From the NCBI RefSeq assembly GCF_016545825.1, contig NC_052613.1:33058844-33122843 (forward strand): a stretch of 64,000 nt of DNA. The letters run 5' to 3'. Position 1 is the stretch's first letter. Every line of letters starts with the position of its first letter. This document shows positions 23,618-35,761 of this stretch, in pieces. Position numbers and translations under genes: made by a program. Below the pieces are notes generated by a model. The model made no database searches and was not told the origin of the DNA. It saw only the letters and a program-made list of their open reading frames with translations. Origin of the DNA: Eucalyptus grandis (taxonomy: Eukaryota; Streptophyta; Magnoliopsida; Myrtales; Myrtaceae).

Positions 23618-24509
23618 TGATATTGCTCGTACGAGTACCTAGAGGGGGGTGAATAGGTTTATAAAGATTTTCTTGAAGATTGCACAATACTTAGACAGAT
23701 AAAGGATTAAAAAATCAATCGTAAGACTGAGTAAAGGAAAGAGAGAATTGAACACGCGGTTTATAGTGGTTCGGCTTGATTCAAGCCTACGTCCACTCTT
23801 CGCACCGACAGCCGATTGGCTGGATTCCACTATGAACAAAGAGATGTTACAAAGTGTTGATCTTCCTTGATTTCTCGATGTAGATGATCTACTACACTCG
23901 CTCAAGGTATCACCAAGTATAAACACTCTGTGTATACAATTTGGCTCGAACTATATCGACTAACAATCAAGGTTCTTCGAGACTGGAATTTTTCTATCAA
24001 TCACACACTTAAAACAACTAGAACGTCTTCCTTTTATACTCCTTTATGCCATCATAGCCGTTGGCACTTACCAAAGGAATTCCTCCAATCTACCCGTTGG
24101 ACGGAATCAATTAAGAAGATCATCCGAGCTATTTAAGGAATCTCGATGATAGCCCATCAATCCTGTTCGCCCATACAATCGGATCTTGGTTTCCAAGAAT
24201 AGAACATTCCAAGAATGTTTCGTCGATCATCGGATCTTCAATTGATCTTAGATAAGAATCAAAGAATCCGAAATGATTATCCAACCAAGGGATCTTTTCC
24301 AGAGGATAGGATCGAATCCTCAACCATATACTTCGGCTTTGGATTTCCTTCGTCACTGGATTAGAAAGACTGTCAGTGAGAATAGTCTTGAGTCTTGAGT
24401 CTTGAGTCTTGAGATTACAAAGTCTTGAGACTTTAAACCGCCGATATCCGACTAGACTGATAGAAATGTTTTGTCAGCTTCAAAATATTCTGGAAAGATT
24501 TCTCCAACA
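23618..24509 (-). repeat. Copia LTR, left (3' LTR of the minus-strand element)
   Basis: Nearly identical to 31375-32255. It contains four tandem gagtctt-type units near 24384-24415, where the other LTR has two, which explains most of the length difference. Confidence 0.95.
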
Positions 24510-24523
24510 ATCTCCCCCTTTTT
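24510..24523 (-). other. Polypurine tract next to the 3' LTR
   Basis: On the minus strand 'aaaaagggggagat' directly abuts the TGTTGG start of the LTR, preceded by 'gatgatgac...'. It primes plus-strand DNA synthesis in LTR retrotransposons. Confidence 0.85.
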
Positions 24524-24828
24524 GATGATGACAAAACTTTCTTGTAGATTTGAACAACTTTGACCTGCAAAAACATTTCTCAAGCAATATGGCTAACTCA
24601 TAAAGATTAATAAAACAACCAGACTCTGCATCCACAGCAAATTGGTTAGTCTTTCATGAGTAATACCATATAACAATACTTGATATAAATGTAACCAAAA
24701 GCATCAAAATCCACACCAATTCAGTCAAATCTAAATTCACACCCAAGTTCAAGTTCTCAAGTCATACTAAAAAATAAACATAACCACAAAAGTCAAAGTT
24801 TTTTAAAAATTGTTGGTTCAAATTGGTT

Positions 24829-24840
24829 CTCCCCCTTTTT
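24829..24840 (-). other. Second, upstream polypurine tract
   Basis: The same 'gatgacaaaaagggggaga' word on the minus strand recurs about 310 bases upstream of the first tract. Multiple polypurine tracts are a described feature of Sireviruses. Confidence 0.7.
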
Positions 24841-27002
24841 GTCATCATTAAAAAGAGTGAGAAAGGAGTCATGTCTGCTTGGGAATGCGCACGATCTGGA
24901 AATCTCCCATTGACTGGACTACGCCTTCTAGCCTCCTCAAGTCCTCCCTTAGATGAGCTACCTCCTCTCCTTTGGCATTGGCTTGAAGTTGCAGAGTGAG
25001 GTCTTTCATCTTGTCCTCCAGGTGACCAAGATGCTTGTCCAGCATTCTTCATGGCTTGAATTTCACAAATCCGAGCATATATCCGGCACGCATTTCCAGA
25101 AGAATATCCATGATGCGATGAAAATCTGCAGAATTGTCCGTTTGTGTACTGGCATGAGCTTTCTCAGATGGAGTAAATGTAGACGATGGCGTTTCTGTAT
25201 AGTCTTGCAGATTTAGTGTCGACGTATCACCTTCTTCTCTCTGTGCAATTGAGAAGCCTGAAATTCTTCCGGGTCTGCTGGAGATTGTCTTGGACCTTCA
25301 CTATCGGCAAAGATGAGGTGTGGACCTTTCTTGCTCGCCAACTCCCCGTCTCTAGGACATCCAAAGGGGAAGAGTGATGATCATGCTCGATTTCCCTTTC
25401 TCTCCAGATTCAGCAGCAGACTTTTCTTTCTCTTCTTCAGCTTCTTTCTCCTTCTCTCTCTGCTCTTCTTCTTCTCTGCTCTTGGTTTGCTCTTCTTCTT
25501 CTCTCTGTTTCTTCTGAAGTTCTGTCGGCTGAGACACAGAACGTCTGGTTCTTGTCAGTGCATGGATAGTAGGATCTTCATCCTCCAGGATGAGAGTTCT
25601 TTTCTTCTTTTTCGATGGGGCACCAATGGCTTCCTTTCCTTTTCTCTTTGAAGTAGACTGAACTGGAGATTTCATTCTGAATTTCTCCATTGCCTTGAAA
25701 AGTTCTTGCAGACGCATCTTCGTTAACATCTTCAAACCTACCACCATCTTATCACACGGTTGAACACAAAGTGTTTGTGGCGGTTCAATATTCATGTGTC
25801 TGAAGATCTTGGTCACTGCATCAGGATAAGGCAATTGTCCTTTGTCTTTCGACATTGCTCTGTACATATGGAAGAGAATAGTGTGCGGGAGAGAGAACTT
25901 CCGTCCCGAGTTGATCGCGTACATCAACTTTGCTTCGAAAAAGAGACACGAAAGTCTTTGACGTAGACTTCGGTTTGAGACAGTTGATTACAATCTTATG
26001 AAGCACAATGTTGATGGCATTCATCCTGAATAGGTAACTTTCTTCTCTGCGTTCCTATCTTTGACAAGTTCCGTGAGTAGTACGAGTAGGTGAGACTTTG
26101 ATTGGTAGATAACGTCCTCGTTCAACTCCAACTATGTCCGCCAACATATTCACATCTACCACGTAGACTTGGTCTCGTACACTGAATGAAATTCTATTCG
26201 CATCTAGAAAGCTAAGATTTGAATAGAAATAAGCGGCCGATGAGCATACCCGTCCGTAGAGTCGAGCAAAAATTCTCAAGTTGAAACAAATTCAACTTTT
26301 CTCTTAAGTTCATGTTGATGGCGTCCGGAAGTCAAAATCGACACTTCTAGGTTTATCACCCTCTTTCAACAGCCTGAAATACACTTTTTCCCGATCCTTG
26401 GATTTGAACAAATCCATCCGATTTCCTTTCACCTTTGGTGCCACTCCCATTTTCGGTTGAAATTCAAGGAACATTCTGTCATCATCGTTCCCTTCAATTA
26501 AATTTTGTCCTGGCATACGAGGATCACTTGGAATGTTCGCAAGTGCGTCCTCTGCTTTTCCTTTCGGGGCAATTCCCAATTCCTCCATTTTCCTCAGAAA
26601 AAGATACTCATTTCCATAATTTTTGTCCTTAAGGAAGTCATCTATATATTGCAATGGAGTACCGGTGCTTTTCAACGCACGATAAAGTTTATAGATAAAG
26701 GAGGGTTTTTGGACTCTTACTGGGTCGGCATCCTCGATTATCTCTTCTTCCAAAAGATGACTTGCACCTTGTGGGCCAGGAGGCGTTGAATGACGTGGAT
26801 GAGAGCGAATCGGACTTTGTCGCTGACTTGTTAAGTCTTCTTCCTCGTGAGATCGAAGTGAGTCGGTCCCTTCTCCATTCTTTGTGGTCCCCTGCTTGCG
26901 ATTCTTGATGATTTCCTCGAAGAAGACATCTTTCTTTGTCGATTGGAAGATTCCTTCACTTGCTTTCCCAAGAAAAATGACCACTTTCTCGACGACGAAC
27001 AA
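24841..27002 (-). pseudogene. Envelope-like 3' region of the Copia element
   Basis: Downstream of RNase H lie several minus-strand frames: 26310-27002 (230 aa, acidic/basic with Pro/Ser-rich middle), 26055-26279 (FARLYGRVCSSAAYFYSNLS...VRDQVYVVDVNMLADIVGV), 25821-26024 and 25352-25927 (ends in an Arg/Glu/Lys coiled-coil-like tail). The 26055 segment resembles the 'putative plant transposon protein' domain found in the extra ORF of Sire and Athila elements ('vr.FYaNL ... vrg..i.vs...l..llg'). Frames overlap in different phases, so the ancestral ORF is shifted at several places. No signal peptide or clear membrane segment is evident; envelope function is not established for this family. Confidence 0.7.
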
Positions 27003-27394
27003 GCAGTAGAAACAGTATCGGGAGGAGAGTGCCTTTTAGGGTTTTGAAGATTGGGAAAAGAAAAACTGTATATATATAACTCAGTTTTGAAAGGGAAGTT
27101 CAATCGGTGCAAGGAAAGTGTACGAACACTTCTTTCAAAATCAATAACTGCCAAAATTATTCCTTTTTTTTTTAAAAAAAGACAAGTCTTCAAATTTCAC
27201 GAGGATTATAGAATAACCGAACGAAAGATCGTACCTTTTCGAGTTTAGATAAAATAACTAAACGAAAATTCGTACCTTTTAGATAAAATACAACTTACGC
27301 CTATAGCCACGAATGTCCGAGTCTCGAGGATTTAAAGTCTGAAAGATTAGAGTCTTAGAGTTGGTGAGTCTCTAGACTTTAACTTCTTCAAGCT

Positions 27395-27845
27395 TCAAAA
27401 TGTTGAGTCTTGAACGGATAAAGTCGAATTGATTTTTCTCCAAAGGCTTTGTGAATATATCGCTAGTTGACTCTTTGAATCAACAAATTGAATCGAGATT
27501 TCTCCATTTTGAATATGATCTCTAATGAAGTGATGTCGAATCTCAATATGCTTTGCTCTTGAATGAAGGATTGGATTTTTGGTGAGATTGATCGCACTGG
27601 TGTTGTCACATCTGATTTTTGTGCATGAGTCTTCAATCCCAAAGTCTTGTAGCTGTTGTTTTATCCATAGAATTTGCGAACAGCAGCTTCCAAGAGCTAC
27701 ATACTCTGCTTCTGTCGTTGAGAGAGCTACGGTGCTTTGCTTCCTCGAAAACCAAGACACCATCCTGTTTCCAAGCGGTTGACAAGTTCCGTAAGTGCTT
27801 TTTCTATCGACTCGCAACCGGCCAGATCCGCATCTCGAGTATCCT
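27395..27845 (-). pseudogene. Copia RNase H domain
   Basis: The frame contains VDRKSTYGTC, the 'SRKQSTVALSTTEAEYVAL' segment with its catalytic Glu, RCDNTSAINL with the third acidic residue and HSRAKHIEIRHHFIRDHI near the end. This is the standard Ty1/Copia RNase H. The upstream join to reverse transcriptase (27844) is broken by a frame change. The tail after 'SQLAIYSQSLWRK' departs from the usual 'ADIFTKPL' ending. Confidence 0.88.
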
Positions 27846-29110
27846 AGAAGATTAAAGTCTCCCTTCTTGGAATACTGAGACCGATGCTTGAAGATGAGGC
27901 AACATATTTGATAATATGTTTTGCAGCACTGAGATGGGATTCTCTAGGATCTGATTGAAACCTAGCACAAATGCAAACACTCAACAAAATATCAGGTCTA
28001 GAAGCAGTAAAATAAAGAAGTGAACCGATCATGCTCCTGTACAGCTTTTGATCTACTTTCTTCCCTTCTTCATCCTTGTCTATCTTCTCGAGAACATGAC
28101 ATTGGTATGTCGGTCTTTTGCACTTTTCCAATCCAAACCTTTTGACAAGATCATTCGCATATTTTTCTTGATTAATAAAAGTTCCTTCCTTCATTTGTTT
28201 CACTTGGAGTCCAAGAAAGAATGTTAACTCTCCCATCATACTTATTTCAAACTCATACCGCATAGACTTAGAAAATTTCTTGCATAGACTTTCATTTGGT
28301 GATCCAAAAATAATATCGTCCACATATATTTGAACAAGTAAAAAGCTTTTGTTTTCCTTTTTGATAAACAAAGTAGTATCTACTTTACCTTTGACAAAAC
28401 CATTATGTAATAAAAACTTACTTAGTCTGTCGTACCAAGCTCGAGGTGCTTGCTTTAAACCATACAATGCCTTTTTCAGTCAAGACTGAGTCTGGTTTCT
28501 TTGGGTCTTCAAACCCAGGTGGTTGTTCCACATAAACTTCCTCATGGATGAATCCATTTAGGAATGCACTTTTGACGTCCATTTGGAATAACCTGAAATT
28601 TTTATAACAAGCAAACGCAAGTAATAGACGAATAGCTTCTAACCTTGCTACCGGAGCGTAAGTCTCATCATAGTCTATTCCTTCTTCTTGCGAATATCCT
28701 TTGGCCACGAGTCTTGCTTTGTTTCGTACGACTTTTCCTTCATTGATTTCGCCAATAATGAGATCTTTGGGATGACTGGATTTATGCTTCCAGTTACTGG
28801 TTGATCTGCCTGGTTGATGATCTCTTTCTTTATTTGAATCTTCATGAGTTTTTTGATGTTGGACTTCCAGAGACTGAGATGCTTCTTGAGTTGTAAGTGT
28901 TGGAAGGTCTGGAGTGGGTTCAGACTCTTCATACTGAGTCTGGCTGGATTCATCTTGCATTGAGTCTTGGAATTTGACATTCATTGATTCCTCCACCGAC
29001 TGGCTTTTCTTGTTATAGACTCTGTAGGCCTTGCTTGATGTAGAATATCCAAGGAAGATGCCTTCATCTCCAATGCTCTGGGTTCTGCTTTCCCAGAATG
29101 CATGGAGTGC
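27844..29110 (-). pseudogene. Copia reverse transcriptase, internally deleted and frameshifted
   Basis: Two minus-strand frames (28418-29155 and 27844-28467) together give [48 protein letters not shown] with the first catalytic Asp, '[12 protein letters not shown]', [15 protein letters not shown], and YVDDIIFGS with the catalytic Asp pair, then FFLGLQV and the connection to RNase H. About 100 residues that normally precede VRNKARL are missing between '[10 protein letters not shown]' and 'NEGKVV'. The frame breaks near 28450. Confidence 0.9.
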
Positions 29111-29700
29111 ATGAATCAGACTTTTGGTATGGCAATTTAGGTAGACCTCGAACAAGCTTCTTTGATGAGATTTTGGCTAATTGTTTCATGTTGACATGGC
29201 CAAGCTTTCTCTCGTGCCATAAGACTGCTTCATCTTGAATTGAGATTAGGCATTGTGCTTCATTTGGTTTTACATCAAGGAGGTAGATATTTCCATGCCT
29301 TCGACCCATGAAAGACTGAGTTGAGTCTTTGCTAATTCCAGAACATATGCCTTCTTGAAAGGAGATCTTGAAACCAAAGATCACACAATTGGCTAATGCT
29401 TAGAAGATTGTAGTTGAGTCCTTCCACTAGAGAGACATTGCTTATTGTGAGATTTCCAATTTTCACAGTTCCAAATCCCACAATGCTTCCTTTGATGTTT
29501 CCTCCAAATGAAACTTTTCCACCATTCACTTGAACAAGCTTTATGAAGCAATTTGAGTCTCCCCGTCATGTGTCTTGAACATCCGCTGTCAAGATACCAC
29601 TTAACTTTCTTTTGACGAGACCTGCATTCAAAAGAGAGTCTCAAGCTTTCTTTGGTACCCAAATTTTCTTGGGTCCTTTGGCGTTAGTAGAATGAGCATT
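29064..29700 (-). pseudogene. Copia protease and integrase N-terminus; catalytic core deleted
   Basis: Frames at 29393-29662, 29332-29529 and 29064-29384 contain WYLDSGCSRHMTG (protease active-site DSG), the 'LNYNLLSISQLCD' segment, and the GAG-pre-integrase zinc motif (HERKLGHVNMKQL ... CTPCILGKQ). Immediately after CILGKQ the sequence jumps to [10 protein letters not shown], which normally lies beyond the integrase catalytic core. The core with its D,D,E residues is therefore absent, and the element could not integrate by itself. Confidence 0.88.
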
Positions 29701-30010
29701 ACTAGGCCATACTTTCTTAACAGGCTTCTAAACCATAGGACACTCTTTTTCAAAATGATCCCGATTTGTTACACTTTGAACACCTTAGAGCATTTCGACC
29801 TACGGACTTTACAAAGACTTTCTCGAAATGATTTTTGTAAGCCTCTTTTGACGGTCTTTTCTTAATTCTTTCTTTTACTTTTGGAAAATCAATCAAAGGA
29901 ATTGTTTCGCTGTCATACCTAAACCCGGACTTATTGAAGTAAGGTCTTTGGACTGAAAGAACTTTTTCAAGTTTTTCAGACCCTATTGAAAATTTCTTTG
30001 AAATATTTGA

Positions 30011-31312
30011 TTAGTCAGTTTTTAAGAAAGTATTTTCTTTTGAAAGTTTATCTTCATTCTCCTTAAGAGTAGAAACATTCAAGTCTAAAATTTTCACTTT
30101 TTCTTCTAAAATATTTTCCTTTTGTTTTAAAACTGAGTTTTCCTTTTTAAGTTCGAAAATCTTTTTGAGAGAAGTCTTAAGACTAAAACATAGTTCATCA
30201 ATGTATTTAGAGACTTTGACAGGGATTTTATAATCACTTACCTCAAATTCACTGTCTAAGTCTGATTGTGCCATCAGACACAGGTTGGCATATTCCTCAT
30301 CACTTTCTTCACACTCTGTATCGCTCCAAGTTTCGGCTTTGAGAGCTTTTCGAGACTTTTCAGCTTTTCCTCTCTTCTTCTTCAGGAGAGGACAATTTGG
30401 TCTGATGTGTCCCTTTTTCTTACATTCGAAGCAAACTACATCTTTGTTTGGTTCCTCAACAAACTTGGTTTGCTGTTTCTGAAGACTTTGTTTCCTTGAG
30501 TTGAACCTTCTTCCTTTTCTATTCAGCTTTCTGAACTTTCTAATCATTAGAGCAAGCTCCTCATCGTCCAGATCTTCTTCAGAGTCTGTATCATCAGAAT
30601 CATCGTTAGATTTTAATGCAATGGATTTCTTACCTCTTGGATCTTCATCTTCATTAATTCGTTCCACTTCGTAAGACTGAAGAGTTCCAATCAGCTCGTC
30701 TACAGATAATGGCATAATTCTTTGCGTCTCTCTTATTGAAGTCTTTATATGATTCCAATCCTTGGAGAGTCCACGCAGCAGTTTGTTCACCTTCATAGGA
30801 TCAGAAATTTTCTGTCCTTGATTTTCAAGGCCATTGACAATTTCTGTAAAACGCTAAACATGTCGGTTATAGATTCTCCTGGTTTCATTTTGAAGGCTTC
30901 ATATTGACCAAGGAGAATGTTAATTCTGGTCTCCTTCACTCGGTCTGTCCCTTCATAAGTGATATGTAATCTGTCCCAGACTTCTTTTGCTATGACACAA
31001 GAAGATATTCTGTTATATTCAGTTGGTGATAAAGCACAATATAAATAGTAAATTGCTTTTGCATCGAGTGCTTGTCTCTTGTTTATCTCTTCTTGAGACA
31101 TTCCGCTGATATCAACAGTTTATTTCCCTCTTTCGGATGCGATGCAAAAGAGGAGTAATTCCTCTTTCCACCACATCCCATTCCAGAGGATCCTTTGACC
31201 GTAGAAAAGCTTTCATCTTGTTTTTCCAGATGTTGTAATCCTTTCCATCAAAGTAGGGTGGTCTGGTATTGCTTTGCCCTTCCACTAGCCCTGGTGCTAG
31301 CATACTAGCCAT
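30011..31312 (-). pseudogene. Copia gag (frameshifted)
   Basis: Three minus-strand frames. 31112-31312 starts MASMLAPGLVEGQSNTRPPY then FDGKDYNIWKNKM, the usual gag start. 30793-31101 is a UBN2-like capsid part (AIYYLYCALSPTEYNRI...). 30011-30796 has an acidic stretch, then CFECKKKGHIRPNCP, a CCHC zinc knuckle, and a Lys/Glu-rich coiled coil. The start lies about 60 bases from the LTR. Frame changes near 31105 and 30795 split it. Gag would form the particle around element RNA. Confidence 0.9.
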
Positions 31313-31360
31313 GGATCTTTTACTCTGAAGTAAAACACTTCAAATAAAGTAAGAACACGA

Positions 31361-31372
31361 ACTCTGATACCA
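31361..31372 (-). other. Primer-binding site (initiator Met tRNA type)
   Basis: On the minus strand TGGTATCAGAGT lies two bases inside the 5' LTR end. It matches the 3' end complement of plant initiator Met tRNA, the primer used by most plant Copia elements. Confidence 0.9.
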
Positions 31373-31374
31373 AT

Positions 31375-32255
31375 TGATATTGCTAGTACGAGTACCTAGA
31401 GGGGGGTGAATAGGTTTATAAAGATTTTCTTGAAGATTGCACAATACTTAGACAGATAAAGGATTAAAAAATCAATTGTAAGACTGAGTAAAGGAAAGAG
31501 AGAATTGAACACGCGGTTTATAGTGGTTCGGCTTGATTCAAGCCTACGTCCACTCTTCTGCACTGACAGCCGATTGGCTGGATTCCACTATGAACAAAGA
31601 GATGTTACAGTGTTGATCTTCCTTGATTTCTCGATGTAGATGATCTACTACACTCGCTCAAGGTATCACCAAGTATAAACACTCTCTGTATATACAATTT
31701 GGCTCGAACTATATCGACTAACAATCAAGGTTCTTCAGACTCTGGAATTTTTCTATCAATCACACACTTAAAACAACTAGAACGTCTTCCTTTTATACTC
31801 CTTTATGCCATCATAGCCGTTGGCACTTACCAAAGGAATTCCTCCAATCTACCCGTTGGACGGAATCAATTAAGAAGATCATCCGAGCTATTTAAGGAAT
31901 CTGATGATAGCCCATCAATCCTGTTCGCCCATACAATCAGGATCTTGGTTTCCAAGAATAGAACATTCCAAGAATGTTTCGTCGATCATCGAATCTTCAA
32001 TTGATCTTAGATAAGAATCAAAGAATCCAAAATGATTATCCAACCAAGGGATCTTTTCCAGAGGATAGGATCGAATCCTCAACCATATACTTCGGCTTTG
32101 GATTTCCTTCGTCACTGGATTAGAAAGACTGTCAGTGAGAATAGTCTTGAGTCTTGAGATTACAAAGTCTTGAGACTTTAAACTGTCGATATCCAGACTA
32201 GACTGATAGAAATGTTTTGTCAGCTTCAAAATATTCTGGAAAGATTTCTCCAACA
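31375..32255 (-). repeat. Copia LTR, right (5' LTR of the minus-strand element)
   Basis: Paired with 23618-24509. It ends exactly at the second aaagt duplication. Confidence 0.95.
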
Positions 32256-32708
32256 AAAGTACGTAAAATTTATTAACGTAGCCTGACACTTTTATTCATT
32301 TGTCCAATTCTTTAAATAGCAAATCAAGCTATTCTCTTGTGTGCATATCATCCATCCATCTCCTAAGTGCTACTAACGTCTTACTTGCCTTTTTCTCTTT
32401 TTCTCAAATACTCTTTTCGACATTGTGAGCACCTTAGATGTGCTTGATATTGACTGGTATTAGCTTATTCTAGGATAACATGTGAACTTTATTTCTTGTA
32501 GACTCTGACTTCTCATTTTCTCTTTTCACTGCCATACATGAACTTACATTTGTATAGAAACCTGACGTGGATGATTCTAGATTTACCAAACTTGCTGATG
32601 TGATGCAATTTCCATCAGTAATGTGCTCTGTGATTTCAATGTGAATGATGATCAAAGTTTGCAGTAAAATATCATTTGCATCCTCACTAAAATTTATTGT
32701 TGTGCAAG

Positions 32709-32776
32709 TCTGTGATTTTGGGTTGTCATGCTTGAAGCATAATACATTCTTGTCATTTAGCTCAATTGCTGAAACG
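32709..32776 (+). pseudogene. Kinase pseudogene: DFG exon
   Basis: After a gcaag acceptor the exon reads VCDFGLSCLKHNTFLS and ends before a gtaaaa donor. It lies just right of the Copia element and is the direct continuation of the catalytic-loop exon at 23517-23617. The DFG metal-binding Asp is present. Confidence 0.85.
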
Positions 32777-32858
32777 GTAAAATTGGAAGCTTTCTTGAAA
32801 ATCATTCTTGAAGAGTTTTCAAGGATGAAGAGAGAAAGATATCCAACTATATTGAAAT

Positions 32859-33854
32859 TGTGACAGCCTAAATTTTCATATTTCGTTTTCGATTAAATAA
32901 ATCGGGCATTTCATCGACGTGCCAATAATGCTATTCTCTGAGCTGATCACTCACAAGATAACTGGACTATCTGGGGAAACAATTAAGGAATCTAAACGCA
33001 ATAGACTTGAGAATTCAACTAAGAATCAACTGTTCGACCGTGTTGATTTGTAAGGGTCATTATGGCACCATAAAAATCGATCGAGACCGGAGATAGGTTG
33101 ATTCGATTGAGATATGTGATTAGTGCATGGGTGATTCCACCTAATTGCAAAATTCTCGTCGAATAGCACTAGACCGATTTTTTTGTCATTTTTGTACCCG
33201 GTGTCCCTATTTGAAACTTCGAGATTTTCATGACAACCGAGAGTCGCCAATGAATCGAAGATGTACATTGTGACTCGAGATAAATCGATCACGGGTCAAT
33301 TGCACTAAAAATTCCTAAAAGTTACCTGATAGACTAGGTCACGCTAAAATCAATTCGAAATGAAATTAACCGTGAATTTGAACCCGATTTCAGAAATTGA
33401 AAATTCTGTGGTATCACGAGCTATTTTATGAACGTTGACTCATCCTCCGAAGAATTTTTGGAGATTTCAAGATTTTTACGAAAAATCGATTTGGACATCG
33501 TGGAAAATCAACAGAAATTCGGATTTGCCAAATTAAAGGAAATTTCGACTTCCAAGCCGAGCCTTTGAGTGTTGGGGACTTGCAGAAAATTATATGGGAT
33601 TTTTCTTCATCAAAATTGAACCTCAATTTGGGAAATTGAGTAAGGAAATTGAATTTAATATGGTGAAATTCGAAATTGGACATAAGGCTGAAAAATTGGG
33701 ACTTTAATTGGGGGTTATTTGTGAGAAATTTGATTGGAAAGTATTGGGGGACAAGCCATTAATGGAGTGGCTAAGGGTTGTTGACTATTTCCTTTTTTTT
33801 GCACAAATCTTCTCGGGCAAGCTGGCATTGCCGACTCCACCTCTATCTTCGTAC

Positions 33855-33888
<34 letters not shown>

Positions 33889-35761
33889 ACCTCTCCCCGC
33901 TCACGTTTTCTTTTACTTTGCCTTTCATTTCCCTTTCGTTTCCATCGAAGCCACCCCTGCATCAGTCTCCACTCACCAAAATTTCTTCCTCTTCCCTTCA
34001 CCCATGGACACTTGTCCATGAGCCAACTCCCTTCGGTCAACAAAAGAACTTCCCTTCTCCTTAGTTGACCACCGAAGAAACCTAGCCGCTTGCTGCCAGC
34101 GATCGTGCTCCATCTCAAGCTGCCAACTCGCCGAAACTGCTCCAAGTGAGGCCCATGTCCCCGAGCCCACGATCACACCTCCATCCTCCAGCTGCTAGCG
34201 ATTCTGCCCTACCGAAGCCCATCTCTGCCACGTTCCAGTCAAATGAAGCAGCGTTAAAGACACTGAAGTTGTCTCGTCTCGCCGCTCCGTCTCTACACGG
34301 CTTCATCACTCCATTTTGCCACGTGAGGTCTTCCACCGAAGCTGCTTAGCTAAGGCCTAAATAAATTGTACTGTTTATCTAGAAGGATTCGGGAATTTTC
34401 CGAGTTCGTATTGGTATTTAATTTAGTAACTTCGGCCTAAGTTAGTATTTTTAGAAATTAAATTGAATTAATTAATTATTAATTATTTTTCCGGAAATTA
34501 GGCCGGGATAGCCAAAGGACCGGAATTTCGTGCCGATTACAATGGTATGGTTAATTTCTGCAATCAAGTGTTAAATTGTGAAAATTGAATGCCGATTGGA
34601 AATTTGGTCAATTATTCTAAAATTTGTGAATTTTGATATTTATCCAGAAAATCCCGGGTGTCGGGTTTTAAACACTGAAAATGGTTTTATATATTATATG
34701 AACCAGTGGTATTTTGGAAAGAATGTTATGAATTTTCCGATTCCAATCTGACTGTGTACCCACACATGACTATTTTCACTGAGTGTTTTTAATATGAAGA
34801 AAATGGGCCGGAATCACCATTTTAATTGAGACATTTGAATGCAATGCACGATGTCCTGTGCTGAGATTGAGTGGTCGTGTGCTGATTAAGAGAACCCGTC
34901 CCCGAACTGTATCGGATGGACGTCACCCTATATGAGATACCCACTTAGTGGGATTTGGGTCGCAGTAGATTCTGGACCTATACTCTTTCGGGAAAGTCGT
35001 CTCTGAGAGAGACGTAACCGTGCTCAATGGGGTGAGATGATGCCTGGCTACGCCGGTAAACCGCCGAACTTCTAGTAGGCCGTACCCTTGAGTGGGTGAA
35101 ATTATTAATTGGAATGCATGTTGAGTGAAACAGATGCGCCGGATTATGGGACAAAATTGTGTGACATGGTATGGAACGTGTCATAACAATTTGGCCCTAT
35201 AATTTGGACCCCTGTGATTTATTGAGTTGAGTGATGCGATTCAACTGTTGTGTGTATCGATTCTATACCTAATGTATATGAACTATGCTGACCTACAGGG
35301 AGGAATTGAGGCGAGATAAGTTCTCTATGCTATATGCGTGATTGTGTGGTTAGGACACTCCTTAGCGTATTTCCCTCCTAATTGGGATTTAGAGCTTAGA
35401 CTCGCTGAGATTATATCTCACCCCGTTGTGGGACAATATTTTCAGGGTCGTCAAGTGGAGAACCAGGAGCCGAGAGGAGGTGATGTGAAGTGTGGGTAAG
35501 CTAGGACTGTCTCTTTTTAGAAAGTCAGTTTTTATGGTCTTTTGGTCATAGACCTTGTACATGACTATGTGAATATAAAGGCATGTTTGTTTGTGAAATT
35601 GTTGTCTTGCTTTTCTATCCCGAGATGATTATTGTCGGGGGATTTCTTTTCGCTTCCACATGTGCAATAAAATGGAAAGGGTCGGCGACTCGTCTTGAGA
35701 AGTCGCAAAATATTATCGACCAGAGAGGGATGGGCACGCGCTCGGAGTTCGGGGCGTGACA
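32859..35761 (-). mobile_element. Solo LTR, about 2.9 kb, probably Ty3/Gypsy-type
   Basis: Read on the minus strand the block starts TGTCACGCCCCGAACTCCG and ends GGCTGTCACA. It is flanked by a perfect 5-bp duplication gaaat (32854-32858 and 35762-35766). TG..CA ends, the 5-bp duplication and the lack of gag-pol sequence mark it as a solo LTR left by recombination between two LTRs. The TGTCACGCCCCG start is common in plant Gypsy LTRs. It lies in the intron between the DFG and WMAPE exons of the kinase pseudogene. Frames within it (for example 34146-34349) have no known motif. Confidence 0.8.
33859..33887. repeat. (CT)n microsatellite in the solo LTR
   Basis: A CT run of about 29 bases. Confidence 0.9.

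Larger units (their letters stand above)
23618..32255 (-). mobile_element. Sirevirus-type Ty1/Copia LTR retrotransposon, internally deleted
   Basis: An 8.6-kb minus-strand element with LTRs of 892 and 881 bases that start TGTTGG and end ATATCA. It has a 5-bp duplication aaagt (23613-23617 and 32256-32260), a Met-tRNA-type primer site and two polypurine tracts. On the minus strand it encodes gag, protease, a reduced integrase, reverse transcriptase, RNase H, then an envelope-like region. The extra 3' region and duplicated polypurine tract fit the Sirevirus lineage. The integrase core is missing and gag and pol are broken by frameshifts, so it is not autonomous. The LTRs differ at only a dozen or so places, which suggests a fairly recent insertion. 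Confidence 0.95.

Noticed and set aside
33708..34349. Ser/Pro/Leu-rich frames on both strands near 34 kb
   Set aside because: Inside the solo LTR and partly from the (CT)n tract; no recognisable protein.
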